NCBI GenBank assembly: GCA_030057555.1
Contig: JASGUU010000049.1
Span: 1 to 48,343 of the forward strand
Length of the DNA: 48,343 nucleotides
Direction of reading: 5' to 3'
From: Bacillota bacterium
GTDB lineage: Bacteria > Bacillota > Clostridia > Saccharofermentanales > Fastidiosipilaceae
The notes under the pieces were generated by a model. That model ran no database searches and had not been told where the DNA came from. It worked only from the letters and a program-made list of their open reading frames with translations. Position numbers and translations under genes: made by a program. Below are positions 1-8,023 of this stretch, piece by piece (the first letter of the stretch is position 1; each line of letters opens with the position of its first letter).

Positions 1-1
1 T

Positions 2-82
2 CTCGAGATCGAAGCCTGGTTCAAGCGCGTTCACGTGGACACGCTGAGACCGGAAGGTGGTGTGATCGATGAACCGGCATGA
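2..82 (+). CDS. C-terminal end of a phage early protein (partial)
   Basis: An open frame enters from the left edge and ends at a TGA at 80-82. Only the last 26 residues are visible, ending in PEGGVIDEPA. It overlaps the start of the next gene by 14 bases, so the two are probably translationally coupled. In phages of this type the gene just before a DnaC-like loader usually encodes a DnaD-like or HTH replication initiator, and that is the likeliest identity. This is inferred from position only; the visible tail has no diagnostic motif. Confidence 0.5.
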   Translation, partial: LEIEAWFKRVHVDTLRPEGGVIDEPA

Positions 83-1031
83 CTACGAAAAGATGATGCG
101 CGAGGAGCCGGACATCCGGACCTCTAATGTCAGGCTGTTCGAGGAAGGCACCGCGAACGAGTTCACTCCGCCGATCGTCACTTGTGAGCATTGTGGGGCC
201 GTCCTGCCCACCTACGGCCTTATCGGCATCGAGGATCTGGTCGGGTCCATCGCCGGCACTGACCGGGGCGGGATCTTCTGGCGACCTGCCCCGATCCGGT
301 GTAACTGTGAGAAGGCTGTCCGATTCTGGACAACGTACGACATGCTTCAGAAACGGCAACGCGAGGACGCGAGATTGAAGCGCGAGATGCAGCTGCGCGA
401 TGAGCGACTCAGCAGCATGCTGGACCGCTCGGAGCTCCAGAAGACATTTGCCGGCAAGACTTTCGAGTCGCTCAAGCCAACAACTGAGGCCTTCGAGATC
501 GCCGTTACGAAGTGCCGGTGGTATGCGGCGAACTTCGTGAAGCTGCACACGGAAGGCGGCCGCTATCGAGGCACAGGCCTCTATCTCGCAGGCGGAGTCG
601 GGTCCGGAAAGACACACCTGGCTGCTGCGACAGCGCTGGCCATCGTTGAACAGAGCGTCCCTGTTGTTGCTCTACGGTCGGTCGAGCTCTACCAGCGGAT
701 CCGGGCGACATACGAGCGAGGCGCTTTGCTCGATGAAATGGCACTGATGCAGATGCTGACCGAGTCGGATCTCTTGATGATCGATGACCTGGGCAAAGAG
801 CGTCCAACGGATTGGACGCTCGAGAAGCTGTTTGACGTCATTGACCGGAGGTATGCGGAGAAGAAGCCGGTGCTCATCACCTGCAATTACACCGACACGG
901 AGTTGATCGAGCGTCTGGTTGGTGGCCGTGGAGATCGAAAGACAGCAGAAGCCATCGTGAGCCGGATCAAGGGAATGTGCAACGTCATCGACACGGGCTC
1001 GCTTGACTACAGGACTCGAGGTGCAGCATGA
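69..1031 (+). CDS. DnaC-like AAA+ helicase loader (phage replication)
   Basis: A 320-residue ATPase of the DnaC/IstB type that would load the replicative helicase onto phage DNA. The N-terminal part has paired cysteines (C39, C42, C78, C80) that look like a zinc-binding module. The AAA+ core has a Walker A motif GGVGSGKT at 175-182 and a Walker B motif LLMIDD ending at D240. A region rich in charged residues (about 90-125) links the two. The gene overlaps the preceding partial frame by 14 bases and the RusA gene by 4 bases, so it belongs to one early operon. The length is a little above the usual 250-300 residues because of the zinc module. The family is clear; the helicase partner is not in the window. 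Confidence 0.9.
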   Translation: MNRHDYEKMMREEPDIRTSNVRLFEEGTANEFTPPIVTCEHCGAVLPTYGLIGIEDLVGSIAGTDRGGIFWRPAPIRCNCEKAVRFWTTYDMLQKRQREDARLKREMQLRDERLSSMLDRSELQKTFAGKTFESLKPTTEAFEIAVTKCRWYAANFVKLHTEGGRYRGTGLYLAGGVGSGKTHLAAATALAIVEQSVPVVALRSVELYQRIRATYERGALLDEMALMQMLTESDLLMIDDLGKERPTDWTLEKLFDVIDRRYAEKKPVLITCNYTDTELIERLVGGRGDRKTAEAIVSRIKGMCNVIDTGSLDYRTRGAA

Positions 1032-1396
1032 GCCAGGTGTTGATCATCCATGGAACGCTGCCTTCGCTTAACCAGGTGATCAGCGCTGCGAAGGACCACC
1101 GCTCGCGATACGCCAAGTTGAAACGCGAAGCGACTCACCTGGTCGCGCTCGAGTGCCGAGCGCAGGAGCTGCGCCCGGTGGCGAGTTGCGTAAGAGTCGC
1201 CTGCACCTGGTATGCCAAAGACAAGCGGACGGATCCGGATAATCTCGCAAGCGCGAAAAAGATGATCCTCGACGGAATGACAAAGGCGGGCGTGCTGCCG
1301 GATGACTCATGGCGGTGGATCCGAAGCTTTTCGGATGACTTCGAGGTTGACGCAGTACATCCGCGCGTTGAGGTCAGGCTGCTGGAAGCTGGCTGA
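1028..1396 (+). CDS. rusA: RusA-family Holliday junction resolvase
   Basis: A 122-residue protein with the RusA signature: N-terminal GTLPSLNQ, then TDPDNL (about 66-71) and KKMILDGMTKAGVLPDDS. The aspartates in DPDN and in LPDDS match the metal-binding acidic residues of RusA. The enzyme cuts four-way DNA junctions, resolving replication and recombination intermediates before packaging. It overlaps the helicase-loader gene by 4 bases (ATGA), which implies coupling. Length is typical for the family (about 120 residues). Confidence 0.92.
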   Translation: MSQVLIIHGTLPSLNQVISAAKDHRSRYAKLKREATHLVALECRAQELRPVASCVRVACTWYAKDKRTDPDNLASAKKMILDGMTKAGVLPDDSWRWIRSFSDDFEVDAVHPRVEVRLLEAG

Positions 1397-1411
1397 TGAA
1401 GGGAGGACTCG

Positions 1412-1861
1412 ATGACAGCAGTGGAGAGACAGCAGCTCGGGAACGAACTTAGAACTCTGCGCAAGCAGAACTTTATGACGCAACCGGACGTGGCGGAGCT
1501 CATGGGCGTGTGCAGGCAGACGGTAACCAGAATCGAGAATGGTGAGCCGATGGCACTTAAGACACAGCTGAAGCTGCGATTCATCCTCGAAAATCTGCGC
1601 CGTCCTGCTGAAAGCAGTCAGGTGTCCATCTTTGGCACTGATGCTCTGAAACGAATTATCGGGATCAGTGATGACTGCAATGACGTTGCAGGCGCAGTTG
1701 AGTATCTCGCGATGAGGATTGACAAGGTCCCAGACCACGCACTTGCTGAGGCGGGAAGATTCTTCGAAGAATGCGCCGATGCACCTGGTGAGCATCGGGT
1801 GGCTTCCTTCTTAGCAGCTGCGCTGATATTTCGTGAACAGAAGCGGAGGGAGATGAATTGA
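1412..1861 (+). CDS. XRE-type helix-turn-helix protein of the phage early region
   Basis: A 149-residue protein with an N-terminal Cro/C1-type helix-turn-helix at about residues 8-55 (NELRTLRKQNFMTQPDVAELMG, then RQTVTRIENGE). The remaining 90 residues are helical and match nothing I recognise. The ATG is preceded by GGGAGG at 1400-1405. It sits inside the + strand early operon between RusA and small unknown genes, so it may regulate early or middle transcription. Its target cannot be seen. A DNA-binding role is well supported; the specific function is unknown. Confidence 0.75.
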   Translation: MTAVERQQLGNELRTLRKQNFMTQPDVAELMGVCRQTVTRIENGEPMALKTQLKLRFILENLRRPAESSQVSIFGTDALKRIIGISDDCNDVAGAVEYLAMRIDKVPDHALAEAGRFFEECADAPGEHRVASFLAAALIFREQKRREMN

Positions 1862-2130
1862 ACGACTACATCAAGTGGAAGCGCATACGGCAGCAGTTGC
1901 AGCGCCCTGTTGATGATGGCGGTGGCACACTCAGTGTTGAGGAAGCCAAGCAGGCATTGAATGAAGTGCGCAACCTGCTGAAAGAAGCACACGAAAAAGC
2001 CGAGATCGAGGCAGTCGCTGCGCTCGAAGTGGCAAGCCGGATGCTCCGCGACTGGATCTGGGAGCAGGAAGCCGATGATGTTGAGCGATGGCTGGAGATG
2101 CATGAGAAAGACGTGATAAAGCCAGCCTGA
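1858..2130 (+). CDS. Small phage early protein, unknown function
   Basis: A 90-residue acidic, largely helical protein, not recognised. It begins with a TTG codon at 1858-1860 that overlaps the previous stop codon (ATTGA). A strong CGGAGGG ribosome binding site at 1844-1850 sits at the right distance from this TTG, and no ATG does better. The middle (about 25-65, rich in E, K and A) looks like a single long helix or short coiled coil. Tight packing with its neighbours supports it being real. Confidence 0.7.
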   Translation: MNDYIKWKRIRQQLQRPVDDGGGTLSVEEAKQALNEVRNLLKEAHEKAEIEAVAALEVASRMLRDWIWEQEADDVERWLEMHEKDVIKPA

Positions 2131-2151
2131 TGTTGAGAGTGGAGAGAGCGG

Positions 2152-2622
2152 ATGATGGAGCCCATGACTTTCGACTTTGATATCCGCAATGATATGCGCG
2201 AGAGCGCCCGGGAGGATCTCGGGCGCTACCGGCATGCGAAAAAAGACATCGCGCATATTGAATTGATCCTCACACAGCTGCGGGAAGATGCCCAGAAAGT
2301 TACTCACGCCATGAACGAGGATCGGCTACCAGATCTTTCCGACAGAAACCGTACTGAGGATGCGATGGTGCGCTTTGCAGACAAAGCGATTGAGCTCAGC
2401 GAAAAACAGAAGGATGCGGAGCGCATCTGCGAAGAGGTCAAACTGAAGATCGGACGTTTGCAGAACCCACAACACCGCCGAATTCTCCTTTCTCACTGGA
2501 TCTACGGAATCGAGCTGCAAAAGATTGCCGATGCAGAAGAGTGCAGCTACAGCGCCATTCGAGGACATCATCAAACTGCATTGGAGGAATACGGAAAGCT
2601 TTTTGGCGCTGGTTGGCGCTAG
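2152..2622 (+). CDS. ArpU/DUF1492-like late transcription regulator
   Basis: A 156-residue protein with an acidic coiled-coil-like N-terminal part (about 15-110) and a C-terminal helix-turn-helix resembling sigma region 4: HRRILLSHWIYGIELQKIAD, then CSYSAIRGHHQTALEEYG. This architecture and its place directly before the small terminase fit the ArpU/RinA/DUF1492 group, which in Firmicutes phages sits at this spot and is thought to switch on late (packaging, head, tail) genes. Two ATGs are adjacent (2152, 2155) and either may serve. A 10-bp iteron array overlaps its last codons. Activity as a late activator is inferred. Confidence 0.75.
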   Translation: MMEPMTFDFDIRNDMRESAREDLGRYRHAKKDIAHIELILTQLREDAQKVTHAMNEDRLPDLSDRNRTEDAMVRFADKAIELSEKQKDAERICEEVKLKIGRLQNPQHRRILLSHWIYGIELQKIADAEECSYSAIRGHHQTALEEYGKLFGAGWR

Positions 2623-2638
2623 TTGGCGGTGGCTGGCG
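2603..2638 (+). repeat. Four 10-bp iterons upstream of the terminase genes
   Basis: Four copies of the pattern TTGGCGnTnG start at 2603, 2613, 2623 and 2633 (the last begins with C). The spacing is exactly 10 bp, so the copies lie on one face of the helix. They overlap the end of the ArpU-like gene and precede the terminase genes by about 115 bases. This fits a binding array for the regulator, for the small terminase, or for another phage protein. Confidence 0.7.
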
Positions 2639-2654
2639 GTACAAAACCGAAAAA

Positions 2655-2680
2655 ACGTGTTATTTTGTATGTGAACACGT
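2655..2680. promoter_or_regulatory. Inverted repeat between ArpU-like gene and terS
   Basis: A perfect 7-bp inverted repeat, ACGTGTT at 2655-2661 and AACACGT at 2674-2680, is separated by a 12-base AT-rich spacer. No T-run follows, so it is not a factor-independent terminator. Its place between the iterons and the terminase operon suggests an operator or part of the late promoter. No clear -35/-10 pair is visible. Confidence 0.5.
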
Positions 2681-2753
2681 GCGCCACGGCGGGACCCCGC
2701 CGAGGCGTTTTGCTTTTACGGAGGTTTCTGCCAGGGATTGGAGGTGAGATTGT

Positions 2754-3227
2754 GTGGCGAAGGGTAGGTATCATGAATGGCTCGAGCCGGACAACCTCGA
2801 CATCCTCAGCTCCTGGGCTAGGCGCGGTCTCACCGAGGAGCAAATCGCTCAAAATATCGGGATCTCTGTCCGCACTCTTTCCCGGTGGAAGCTGGCTCAT
2901 AGTCCGATCTGTCAGGCCTTAAAAAAGAGCAAAGATCAGGCGGATGCTCTTGTCGAGAATGCGCTGTTCAAGCGTGCTGTTGGCTTCCGCGTGCCGAAAA
3001 AGGTCACAAAGAAGAAAGAGATCGTCAATGCCGCGGGCAAGACGATCCGGACGGAGATCCAAACGCAAGAGAGTTCTGTCTACTATCCGCCCGACCCAAC
3101 CAGCATCGCGATCTGGCTTAACAACCGGCTGCCTCAGCACTGGCGACAGCGCCGTGAGCCGAGTGACATTGACTCGGGTGATCGCCTCGATGCATTGCTC
3201 GAGAAGCTCGATGAGGCAATGGGCTAA
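2754..3227 (+). CDS. terS: Terminase small subunit
   Basis: A 157-residue DNA-recognition subunit of the packaging motor. The N-terminal helix-turn-helix (about 15-45) reads GLTEEQIAQNIGISVRTLSRWK, typical of TerS. It is followed by a helical region and a short C-terminal acidic helix (LDALLEKLDEAMG). The start is GTG at 2754, chosen because GGAGGTGAG at 2740-2748 is correctly spaced. The stop overlaps the ATG of the large subunit by one base. The protein would bind the pac or cos region, possibly the iterons upstream. Confidence 0.87.
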   Translation: MAKGRYHEWLEPDNLDILSSWARRGLTEEQIAQNIGISVRTLSRWKLAHSPICQALKKSKDQADALVENALFKRAVGFRVPKKVTKKKEIVNAAGKTIRTEIQTQESSVYYPPDPTSIAIWLNNRLPQHWRQRREPSDIDSGDRLDALLEKLDEAMG

Positions 3228-4459
3228 TGGCAGCGGCATTTACAGTTAAGCAGCAAGAAGTATGGCGCGAGACCATGCGGAAGCATCATCGCTGGAACTT
3301 CCAGATTGGTGCAGCTAGAAGCGGAAAGACATACCTGGACTACTTCAGGATCCCTGCACGGGTCCGGCGCACAACGGGAAGCGGCCTGATCGTGCTGATG
3401 GGGAACACCAGGGCGACCATCGAACGAAACATCCTCGAACCAATGCGCGGCATCTGGGGGGAAGGGATGATCGGTCGAGTAAGGAGCTCGGGCGAAATCA
3501 ATCTCTTTGGGCGCTCTGCCTGGGCGCTCGGAGCCGACAACATCTCGATGGTGGAGCGGATCCGTGGTAGTTCGATCGAATACTGCTACGGCGATGAAAT
3601 ACCAACTTGGCACAGAGACGTATTTGACATGCTGAAGAGCCGTCTCGACCGTCCGAACTCGACCTTTGACGGGACGGGAAACCCCGCAGCACCTACTCAC
3701 TGGCTGAAAGTGTTCCTCGACTCAGACGCCGACATCTATTCGATGCATTACAGCATCGACGACAACACCTTCCTTGATCCGGTGTTCGTGCGGGAGCTAA
3801 AGAAGGAGTATGCCGGATCAGTCCTGTATGACCGCTACATCGAAGGCCTGTGGGTGGCAGCTGAAGGTGTCATTTACAAGCTGCTGGCTGACAACCCGGA
3901 GCGTTACATCATCGATGAGCTCCCGGAGAGCCTTGCCTTCGGAACGATCGGCATTGACTTCGGTGGAAACAAATCTGGCCACAGCTTCACATTCACGGGG
4001 CTGCCCAGGACGTTGGATCGGGTGGTTACCATTGCAGACCACTATCGGCAGGGCATCATCACGCCCGCGCAGCTGGAGACGGACTTCATCTCGTTTCTAC
4101 TGCGTTGCCAGAGCTACAAGATCCCCATCGTCGACATCCGCGCAGACAGCGCTGAGCAGGTCCTAATCGCCGGGCTGAATTCCGCTCTGATCGCGGCGCG
4201 GATGCCGTACCAGGTACAGAACGCAATCAAAGGGCCGATCATTGATCGGATCCGGCTTTATACGCTGCTGCTGGCGCGAGACCGCTGGCAGATCATGAGA
4301 GATTGCGAGTCGACAATTGGAGCCTTCCGGTCGGCTCTTTATGACAGTAAGTCGATGGATGACAGGCGACTTGATGACGGGACAACGGTGATTGACCCGA
4401 TCGACAGCCAGGAATACAGCACAGAGCCCTACGCAGAGGCTCTTCTTTACGGGAGGTGA
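3227..4459 (+). CDS. terL: Terminase large subunit (packaging ATPase/nuclease)
   Basis: A 410-residue packaging motor protein that pumps DNA into the prohead and cuts genome ends. Walker A is GAARSGKT at 28-35 and Walker B ends at D123-E124 in CYGDEIP. The C-terminal RNase H-like nuclease begins with IGIDFGGNK (D244), with further acidic residues downstream (for example D316 region, RADSAEQ). Length is normal for the group. It overlaps terS by one base and is followed four bases later by the portal gene. Confidence 0.93.
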   Translation: MAAAFTVKQQEVWRETMRKHHRWNFQIGAARSGKTYLDYFRIPARVRRTTGSGLIVLMGNTRATIERNILEPMRGIWGEGMIGRVRSSGEINLFGRSAWALGADNISMVERIRGSSIEYCYGDEIPTWHRDVFDMLKSRLDRPNSTFDGTGNPAAPTHWLKVFLDSDADIYSMHYSIDDNTFLDPVFVRELKKEYAGSVLYDRYIEGLWVAAEGVIYKLLADNPERYIIDELPESLAFGTIGIDFGGNKSGHSFTFTGLPRTLDRVVTIADHYRQGIITPAQLETDFISFLLRCQSYKIPIVDIRADSAEQVLIAGLNSALIAARMPYQVQNAIKGPIIDRIRLYTLLLARDRWQIMRDCESTIGAFRSALYDSKSMDDRRLDDGTTVIDPIDSQEYSTEPYAEALLYGR

Positions 4460-4463
4460 GTGG

Positions 4464-5882
4464 ATGCCAGTCATCGAGTTCCTTCGCAAACAGGGCTTCA
4501 ATCCGGCATCGCCGCCTGAAGAGATGGAGACATGGCTTGCCTGGTACAAAGGCAATACCGAGAGCTTTCATTCATACACGGTCTACAACGGCATCGCGTT
4601 CACTGGGCAGAAGCGGGCGAGCATGCGCATGGCCAAGCAGATCTGCGCCGACTGGGCATCGCTGCTTCTGTCGGAGCGTGTTGAAGTCTCGACCGAAGAT
4701 GAGCGCCTGAACGATCTAGTTCAGCACGTCTTTGAGTTCAATGGCTTCGACTTCAGGGCAAACCAGCTCGTGGAGTTAACATTCGCGCTCGGGACAGGAG
4801 CCTTCGTGGAGTTCTTTGATGCCAGTGGGCAGATCGTCATTGACTACGTGCGGGGCGATTGCATCTACCCGCTTGCCTGGGAGAATGGCGAGATCACTGA
4901 CTGCGCATTTGCGAGCGTTCGGCGTGTGGCCGGGAAGGATCGCTACTACGTCGCGATTCACAGCCTGAAGACTGGTGGGTATGTTGTAACAAACCACCTG
5001 ATCGACAAGGACAGCGGCAAAGAGGTGGCCCTGCCGGATGGCATTGCTCCGGAAGTCCCGACCCGAAGCTCACAGCCCCGATTTCAGATCATGCAGCCGA
5101 ATCTGGTCAACAATGTCGACTTGGACAGCCCCTTTGGAATCTCGGTTTACGCGAACGCAATCGACCGACTGAAGAAGGTCGACCTGATTTTTGATTCAGG
5201 TAATAACGAGTTCCAGCTAGGGAAGAAGCGGATCATCGTGCCGCTCACGATGGCCAGAACAGCGGTTGCAGAGGCACAGAAGAAACCGATCTTTGACCCG
5301 AATGACGTCGCCTTCTATGGCCTTGACCTTGGTGGTGACAGCAGAGAGACCCAGAAACCCATTGATCTGACATCGGATCTCAGGATCGAAGCACATTCTC
5401 AGGGGCTGCAGGACGCTCTGAACTACCTGTCAGACGGGGTCGGCCTCGGGACAGACCGGTACGAATACCAGCGTGGAGGGGGCGGAGTCAAGACTGCGAC
5501 TGAGGTGGTATCGGAGAAGTCAACACTCTATCAGAACCTCCAGCGTCACAAGCTGCCGGTCAGGAAGGCAATCATTGATCTCTGCAAATCGATTGCTGTC
5601 ATGGCGGGCATGAATCCGGATGTCGAGATCTCGGTCAATTTTGATGACAGCATCATCCAGGACGAGACAGCAATCCGACAGAAGGCGATGCTCGAATATC
5701 AGGCCGGCCTCATTGATGAGGTTGCCTACTTCATGGAGACGCGCGGACTGGATGAGGAAACAGCAAAGCGGTTTGTTGCTGACATCAAGGCGCGACAGGG
5801 AGAGACGGTGGAGACGCTGATGTTGCCTCAGGAGCATGCCGAATTCATCGAACCGGAAGACGAGGGCCAAGAGGAGCGTTAA
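4464..5882 (+). CDS. Portal protein (SPP1 Gp6-like)
   Basis: A 472-residue portal, the dodecameric ring at the DNA-entry vertex. The sequence resembles the SPP1 Gp6 group: N-terminal MPVIEFLRKQGFNP, a central region with GTGAFVEFFD and an acidic C-terminal tail (EPEDEGQEER). An upstream in-frame ATG at 4392 lies inside terL; ATG 4464 is preferred because GGGAGGTG at 4451-4458 is ideally spaced and the longer start would overlap terL by 68 bases. It stops directly before the ATG of the minor capsid gene. Confidence 0.9.
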   Translation: MPVIEFLRKQGFNPASPPEEMETWLAWYKGNTESFHSYTVYNGIAFTGQKRASMRMAKQICADWASLLLSERVEVSTEDERLNDLVQHVFEFNGFDFRANQLVELTFALGTGAFVEFFDASGQIVIDYVRGDCIYPLAWENGEITDCAFASVRRVAGKDRYYVAIHSLKTGGYVVTNHLIDKDSGKEVALPDGIAPEVPTRSSQPRFQIMQPNLVNNVDLDSPFGISVYANAIDRLKKVDLIFDSGNNEFQLGKKRIIVPLTMARTAVAEAQKKPIFDPNDVAFYGLDLGGDSRETQKPIDLTSDLRIEAHSQGLQDALNYLSDGVGLGTDRYEYQRGGGGVKTATEVVSEKSTLYQNLQRHKLPVRKAIIDLCKSIAVMAGMNPDVEISVNFDDSIIQDETAIRQKAMLEYQAGLIDEVAYFMETRGLDEETAKRFVADIKARQGETVETLMLPQEHAEFIEPEDEGQEER

Positions 5883-7763
5883 ATGATTGCGCAGGTGGTG
5901 AATGAGGCAATGTCGCTCGAGGAGCTGACACAGCAGCTCGAGGATGATCTCATCGCCAACATCGCAAGGCGCATCAGGGTCGACGATGAAGGGGCCGTTT
6001 CCGGGATCGACAACTGGTACATGGAGAAGCTCCATCAGCTTGGAGCGCTTCACAGAGAGAACGTCGAGATCATTGCACGCTCATCGCCAGCCCAGGAGGA
6101 GGCACTCATTCAGGCGATTCAGGACGCCGGTTATGGAGCAGTCGCGGAGGCTGATCGAATCTTCCGTCAGGCCTATCGCCTCGGGCGGCTTGTGGCCATT
6201 CCGGTGTCGGCAAGTCAGTCGCCACAGATCCGCCGCATCCTGGACGCTGTTGCTGCCAATGCGAGGCAAGAGCTAAACCTGACGAACACTACTGCTCTGC
6301 AGTCCTCCAGGAGGGCCTATCTTGATGCAGTGAATCAGGCTTATTTGTCCGTGGTTACGGGAACGCGCGACTATGGAAGCGCGATCAGACACGCCGTGCA
6401 GCAGCTCGGAGAGCGAGGCATCAAAGGCGCAACGTACCAGGGCATTGACCGAAACGGAAGGCCCTACAGACGCCAGGAGCAACTTGATGTTGCAGTTCGC
6501 CGCAATGTGCTGACATCAAGCGCGCAGGTCACGAACGAGATGCAGTTGACCAGAGCGCAGCAATGGGGCAGCGACCTCGTTGAGGTGTCAAGCCACGTCG
6601 GAGCGCGCCCTTCGCATGCCGAGTGGCAGGGCCGCATCTACAGCATAAGCGGGAAGTCGAGGAAGTATCCGAGTTTCTACCAGGTGACAGGGTACGGAAC
6701 CGCCGGCGGGCTCGGAGGAGTCAACTGCGGCCACACGTTCTACCCATACTTTGAGGGAGTCAGCGAACGGGCCTACCGTCCGGTTCCGATGGAGGAGAAC
6801 AATCGTGTCTATGCCGAAGCCCAGCGACAGAGACAGCTCGAGCGTGACATCCGAAGCGAGAAACGTAAGATTGTCGCTGCTGATGCTGCGGGCGATGATA
6901 CTGGCGTCGCAAATTCGCGTAGACGCCTGGCAGCAAAACAAGCCGAAATGCGCGAGCACGTTAGAACCACTGGACGCACACGGAGGCCGGATCGCGAGCA
7001 CGTTGCAGGCGTGCCGAGATCATCTCCATCGAAGGGACCCTCTACACATCGACCGCCAACCGTGCCGTCAGCGACATCAAAGGCTCCGAAGCCACCAGCG
7101 CCGCCGGTCGTGCGAGATGCAAAGACTCACAGCGAACTTGAGCAGGTGATTACGCAGAGATATTCTGCTGTCTATGATTCTGGATTGAGCCGGAGCGATT
7201 TTGATGCAGTGAAGTCTGTTGTCACTGGCTTCACCGACATCCTGGATGAGTACCCTGACTTGATTCCGGCTTTCACAGAGATTGCACCGGTTGATCGAGG
7301 CGTCATGTGCATGAATCGAATGGGCAGACTTGGCGTGAATCCAAGATATTTCACGAGCATGAAGAATCTGGAGGCGACGGCGAGGAATTGTTCAGCCTCC
7401 AGATTCTGGCCAGCCAACGCGACGCCTGCAAGCATCGGAGCTCATGAGGCGGGACACCTGCTTGAGTCGATTATCATTAATCGAAATGCGACCTACACAT
7501 CAGCGCTTGAACGATCAATGGCGTGGTCGAAATGCACCGAGGCGAAGCGCATCACACGCCAGGCATGGTTGAACGTGCGAGGGGATGCAGTTTACCGTGG
7601 GATGAGCAAAGCGCAGATCACGCAGGACATTTCGAGGTATGCGACGAAGAGCGCATCCGAGTGTCTTGCTGAGGCCGTGGCAGACGTGTACACGAACGGA
7701 ACGAACGCGAAGCGTTACTCACAGGCGATTGTCGACATAATCAGAAAGGAGCTGGCACCATGA
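5883..7763 (+). CDS. Phage minor capsid protein 2 fused to a zincin-like domain
   Basis: A 626-residue fusion. Residues 1 to about 330 are a Phage_min_cap2-type head protein, shown by SSHVGARPSHAEWQG (about 236-250) and GGVNCGHTFYPYFEG (about 278-292). A basic, proline-rich linker follows (about 358-412). The last 200 residues contain HEAGH at 521-525, a gluzincin-like zinc motif with E522 as candidate catalytic residue, and SECLAEAVAD at 592-601, where E593 or E597 could be the third ligand. The usual protein lacks this C-terminal domain. Extra domains on this head protein are often toxins or enzymes carried into the cell with DNA; that role here is inference. It abuts the portal gene and overlaps the next small gene by 4 bases. 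Confidence 0.85.
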   Translation: MIAQVVNEAMSLEELTQQLEDDLIANIARRIRVDDEGAVSGIDNWYMEKLHQLGALHRENVEIIARSSPAQEEALIQAIQDAGYGAVAEADRIFRQAYRLGRLVAIPVSASQSPQIRRILDAVAANARQELNLTNTTALQSSRRAYLDAVNQAYLSVVTGTRDYGSAIRHAVQQLGERGIKGATYQGIDRNGRPYRRQEQLDVAVRRNVLTSSAQVTNEMQLTRAQQWGSDLVEVSSHVGARPSHAEWQGRIYSISGKSRKYPSFYQVTGYGTAGGLGGVNCGHTFYPYFEGVSERAYRPVPMEENNRVYAEAQRQRQLERDIRSEKRKIVAADAAGDDTGVANSRRRLAAKQAEMREHVRTTGRTRRPDREHVAGVPRSSPSKGPSTHRPPTVPSATSKAPKPPAPPVVRDAKTHSELEQVITQRYSAVYDSGLSRSDFDAVKSVVTGFTDILDEYPDLIPAFTEIAPVDRGVMCMNRMGRLGVNPRYFTSMKNLEATARNCSASRFWPANATPASIGAHEAGHLLESIIINRNATYTSALERSMAWSKCTEAKRITRQAWLNVRGDAVYRGMSKAQITQDISRYATKSASECLAEAVADVYTNGTNAKRYSQAIVDIIRKELAP

Positions 7764-7915
7764 TTGAGGAACCGATCTTCTGGGACAAACTCATCTATGA
7801 CGAAGATGGTTTTGTCGCTGGACTGAGCGAAGATGCCACACCTGAAGAGCGGAAGGCCTACGAGGAATACCTCAAAGCGGAACGCTTGGCCGAGGCGGAA
7901 GGCGACAAACTCTAA
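7760..7915 (+). CDS. 51-residue phage protein, unknown function
   Basis: A short frame starting at ATG 7760 overlaps the minor capsid stop (ATGA). AAAGGAG at 7745-7751 provides the ribosome binding site. The product is very acidic (MIEEPIFWDKLIYDEDGF, then TPEERKAYEEYLKAE) and probably helical. Small acidic proteins of this kind are common between the minor capsid and scaffold genes of Firmicutes phages. A strong terminator hairpin begins 23 bases after its stop. Confidence 0.7.
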   Translation: MIEEPIFWDKLIYDEDGFVAGLSEDATPEERKAYEEYLKAERLAEAEGDKL

Positions 7916-7937
7916 GCAAGAGAGAACCATCCAACTG

Positions 7938-7968
7938 GAGCGACAGTCTAAAGGCTGCCGCTCTTTTT
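7938..7968 (+). terminator. Terminator after the portal/minor capsid genes
   Basis: The hairpin pairs GAGCG (7938-7942) with CGCTC (7959-7963) and, inside, CAGTC with GGCTG around a TAAA loop. It is followed by five T residues (7964-7968). This is a good factor-independent terminator shape. It probably lowers transcription ahead of the structured leader of the scaffold gene, or works with antitermination. Confidence 0.75.
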
Positions 7969-7970
7969 AT

Positions 7971-8023
7971 GCCGCGAACTGGTGACACCTGGATTAAGGG
8001 GAGGTTCGATTCCTCATCGCGGC
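7971..8023 (+). ncRNA. tRNA-like structure lacking an anticodon arm
   Basis: A 7-bp acceptor-like stem is formed by GCCGCGA (7971-7977) and TCGCGGC (8017-8023). A T-arm-like hairpin GAGG-TTCGATT-CCTC (8001-8015) stacks next to it, with a loop that closely matches the tRNA T-loop. The remaining 23 bases hold a small GGT/ACC hairpin but no anticodon arm, and the whole is only 53 nt. There is no CCA end. It is therefore a tRNA mimic or part of a larger RNA, not a normal tRNA. It lies in the leader of the scaffold gene. Confidence 0.6.

Noticed and set aside
4392-4463. Longer portal protein starting inside terL
   Set aside because: The ATG at 4464 has an ideal ribosome binding site directly after the terL stop; the extension overlaps coding sequence of terL.
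7971-8023. Functional tRNA gene
   Set aside because: Acceptor and T-arm are good, but there is no anticodon arm, the length is 53 nt and no CCA follows.
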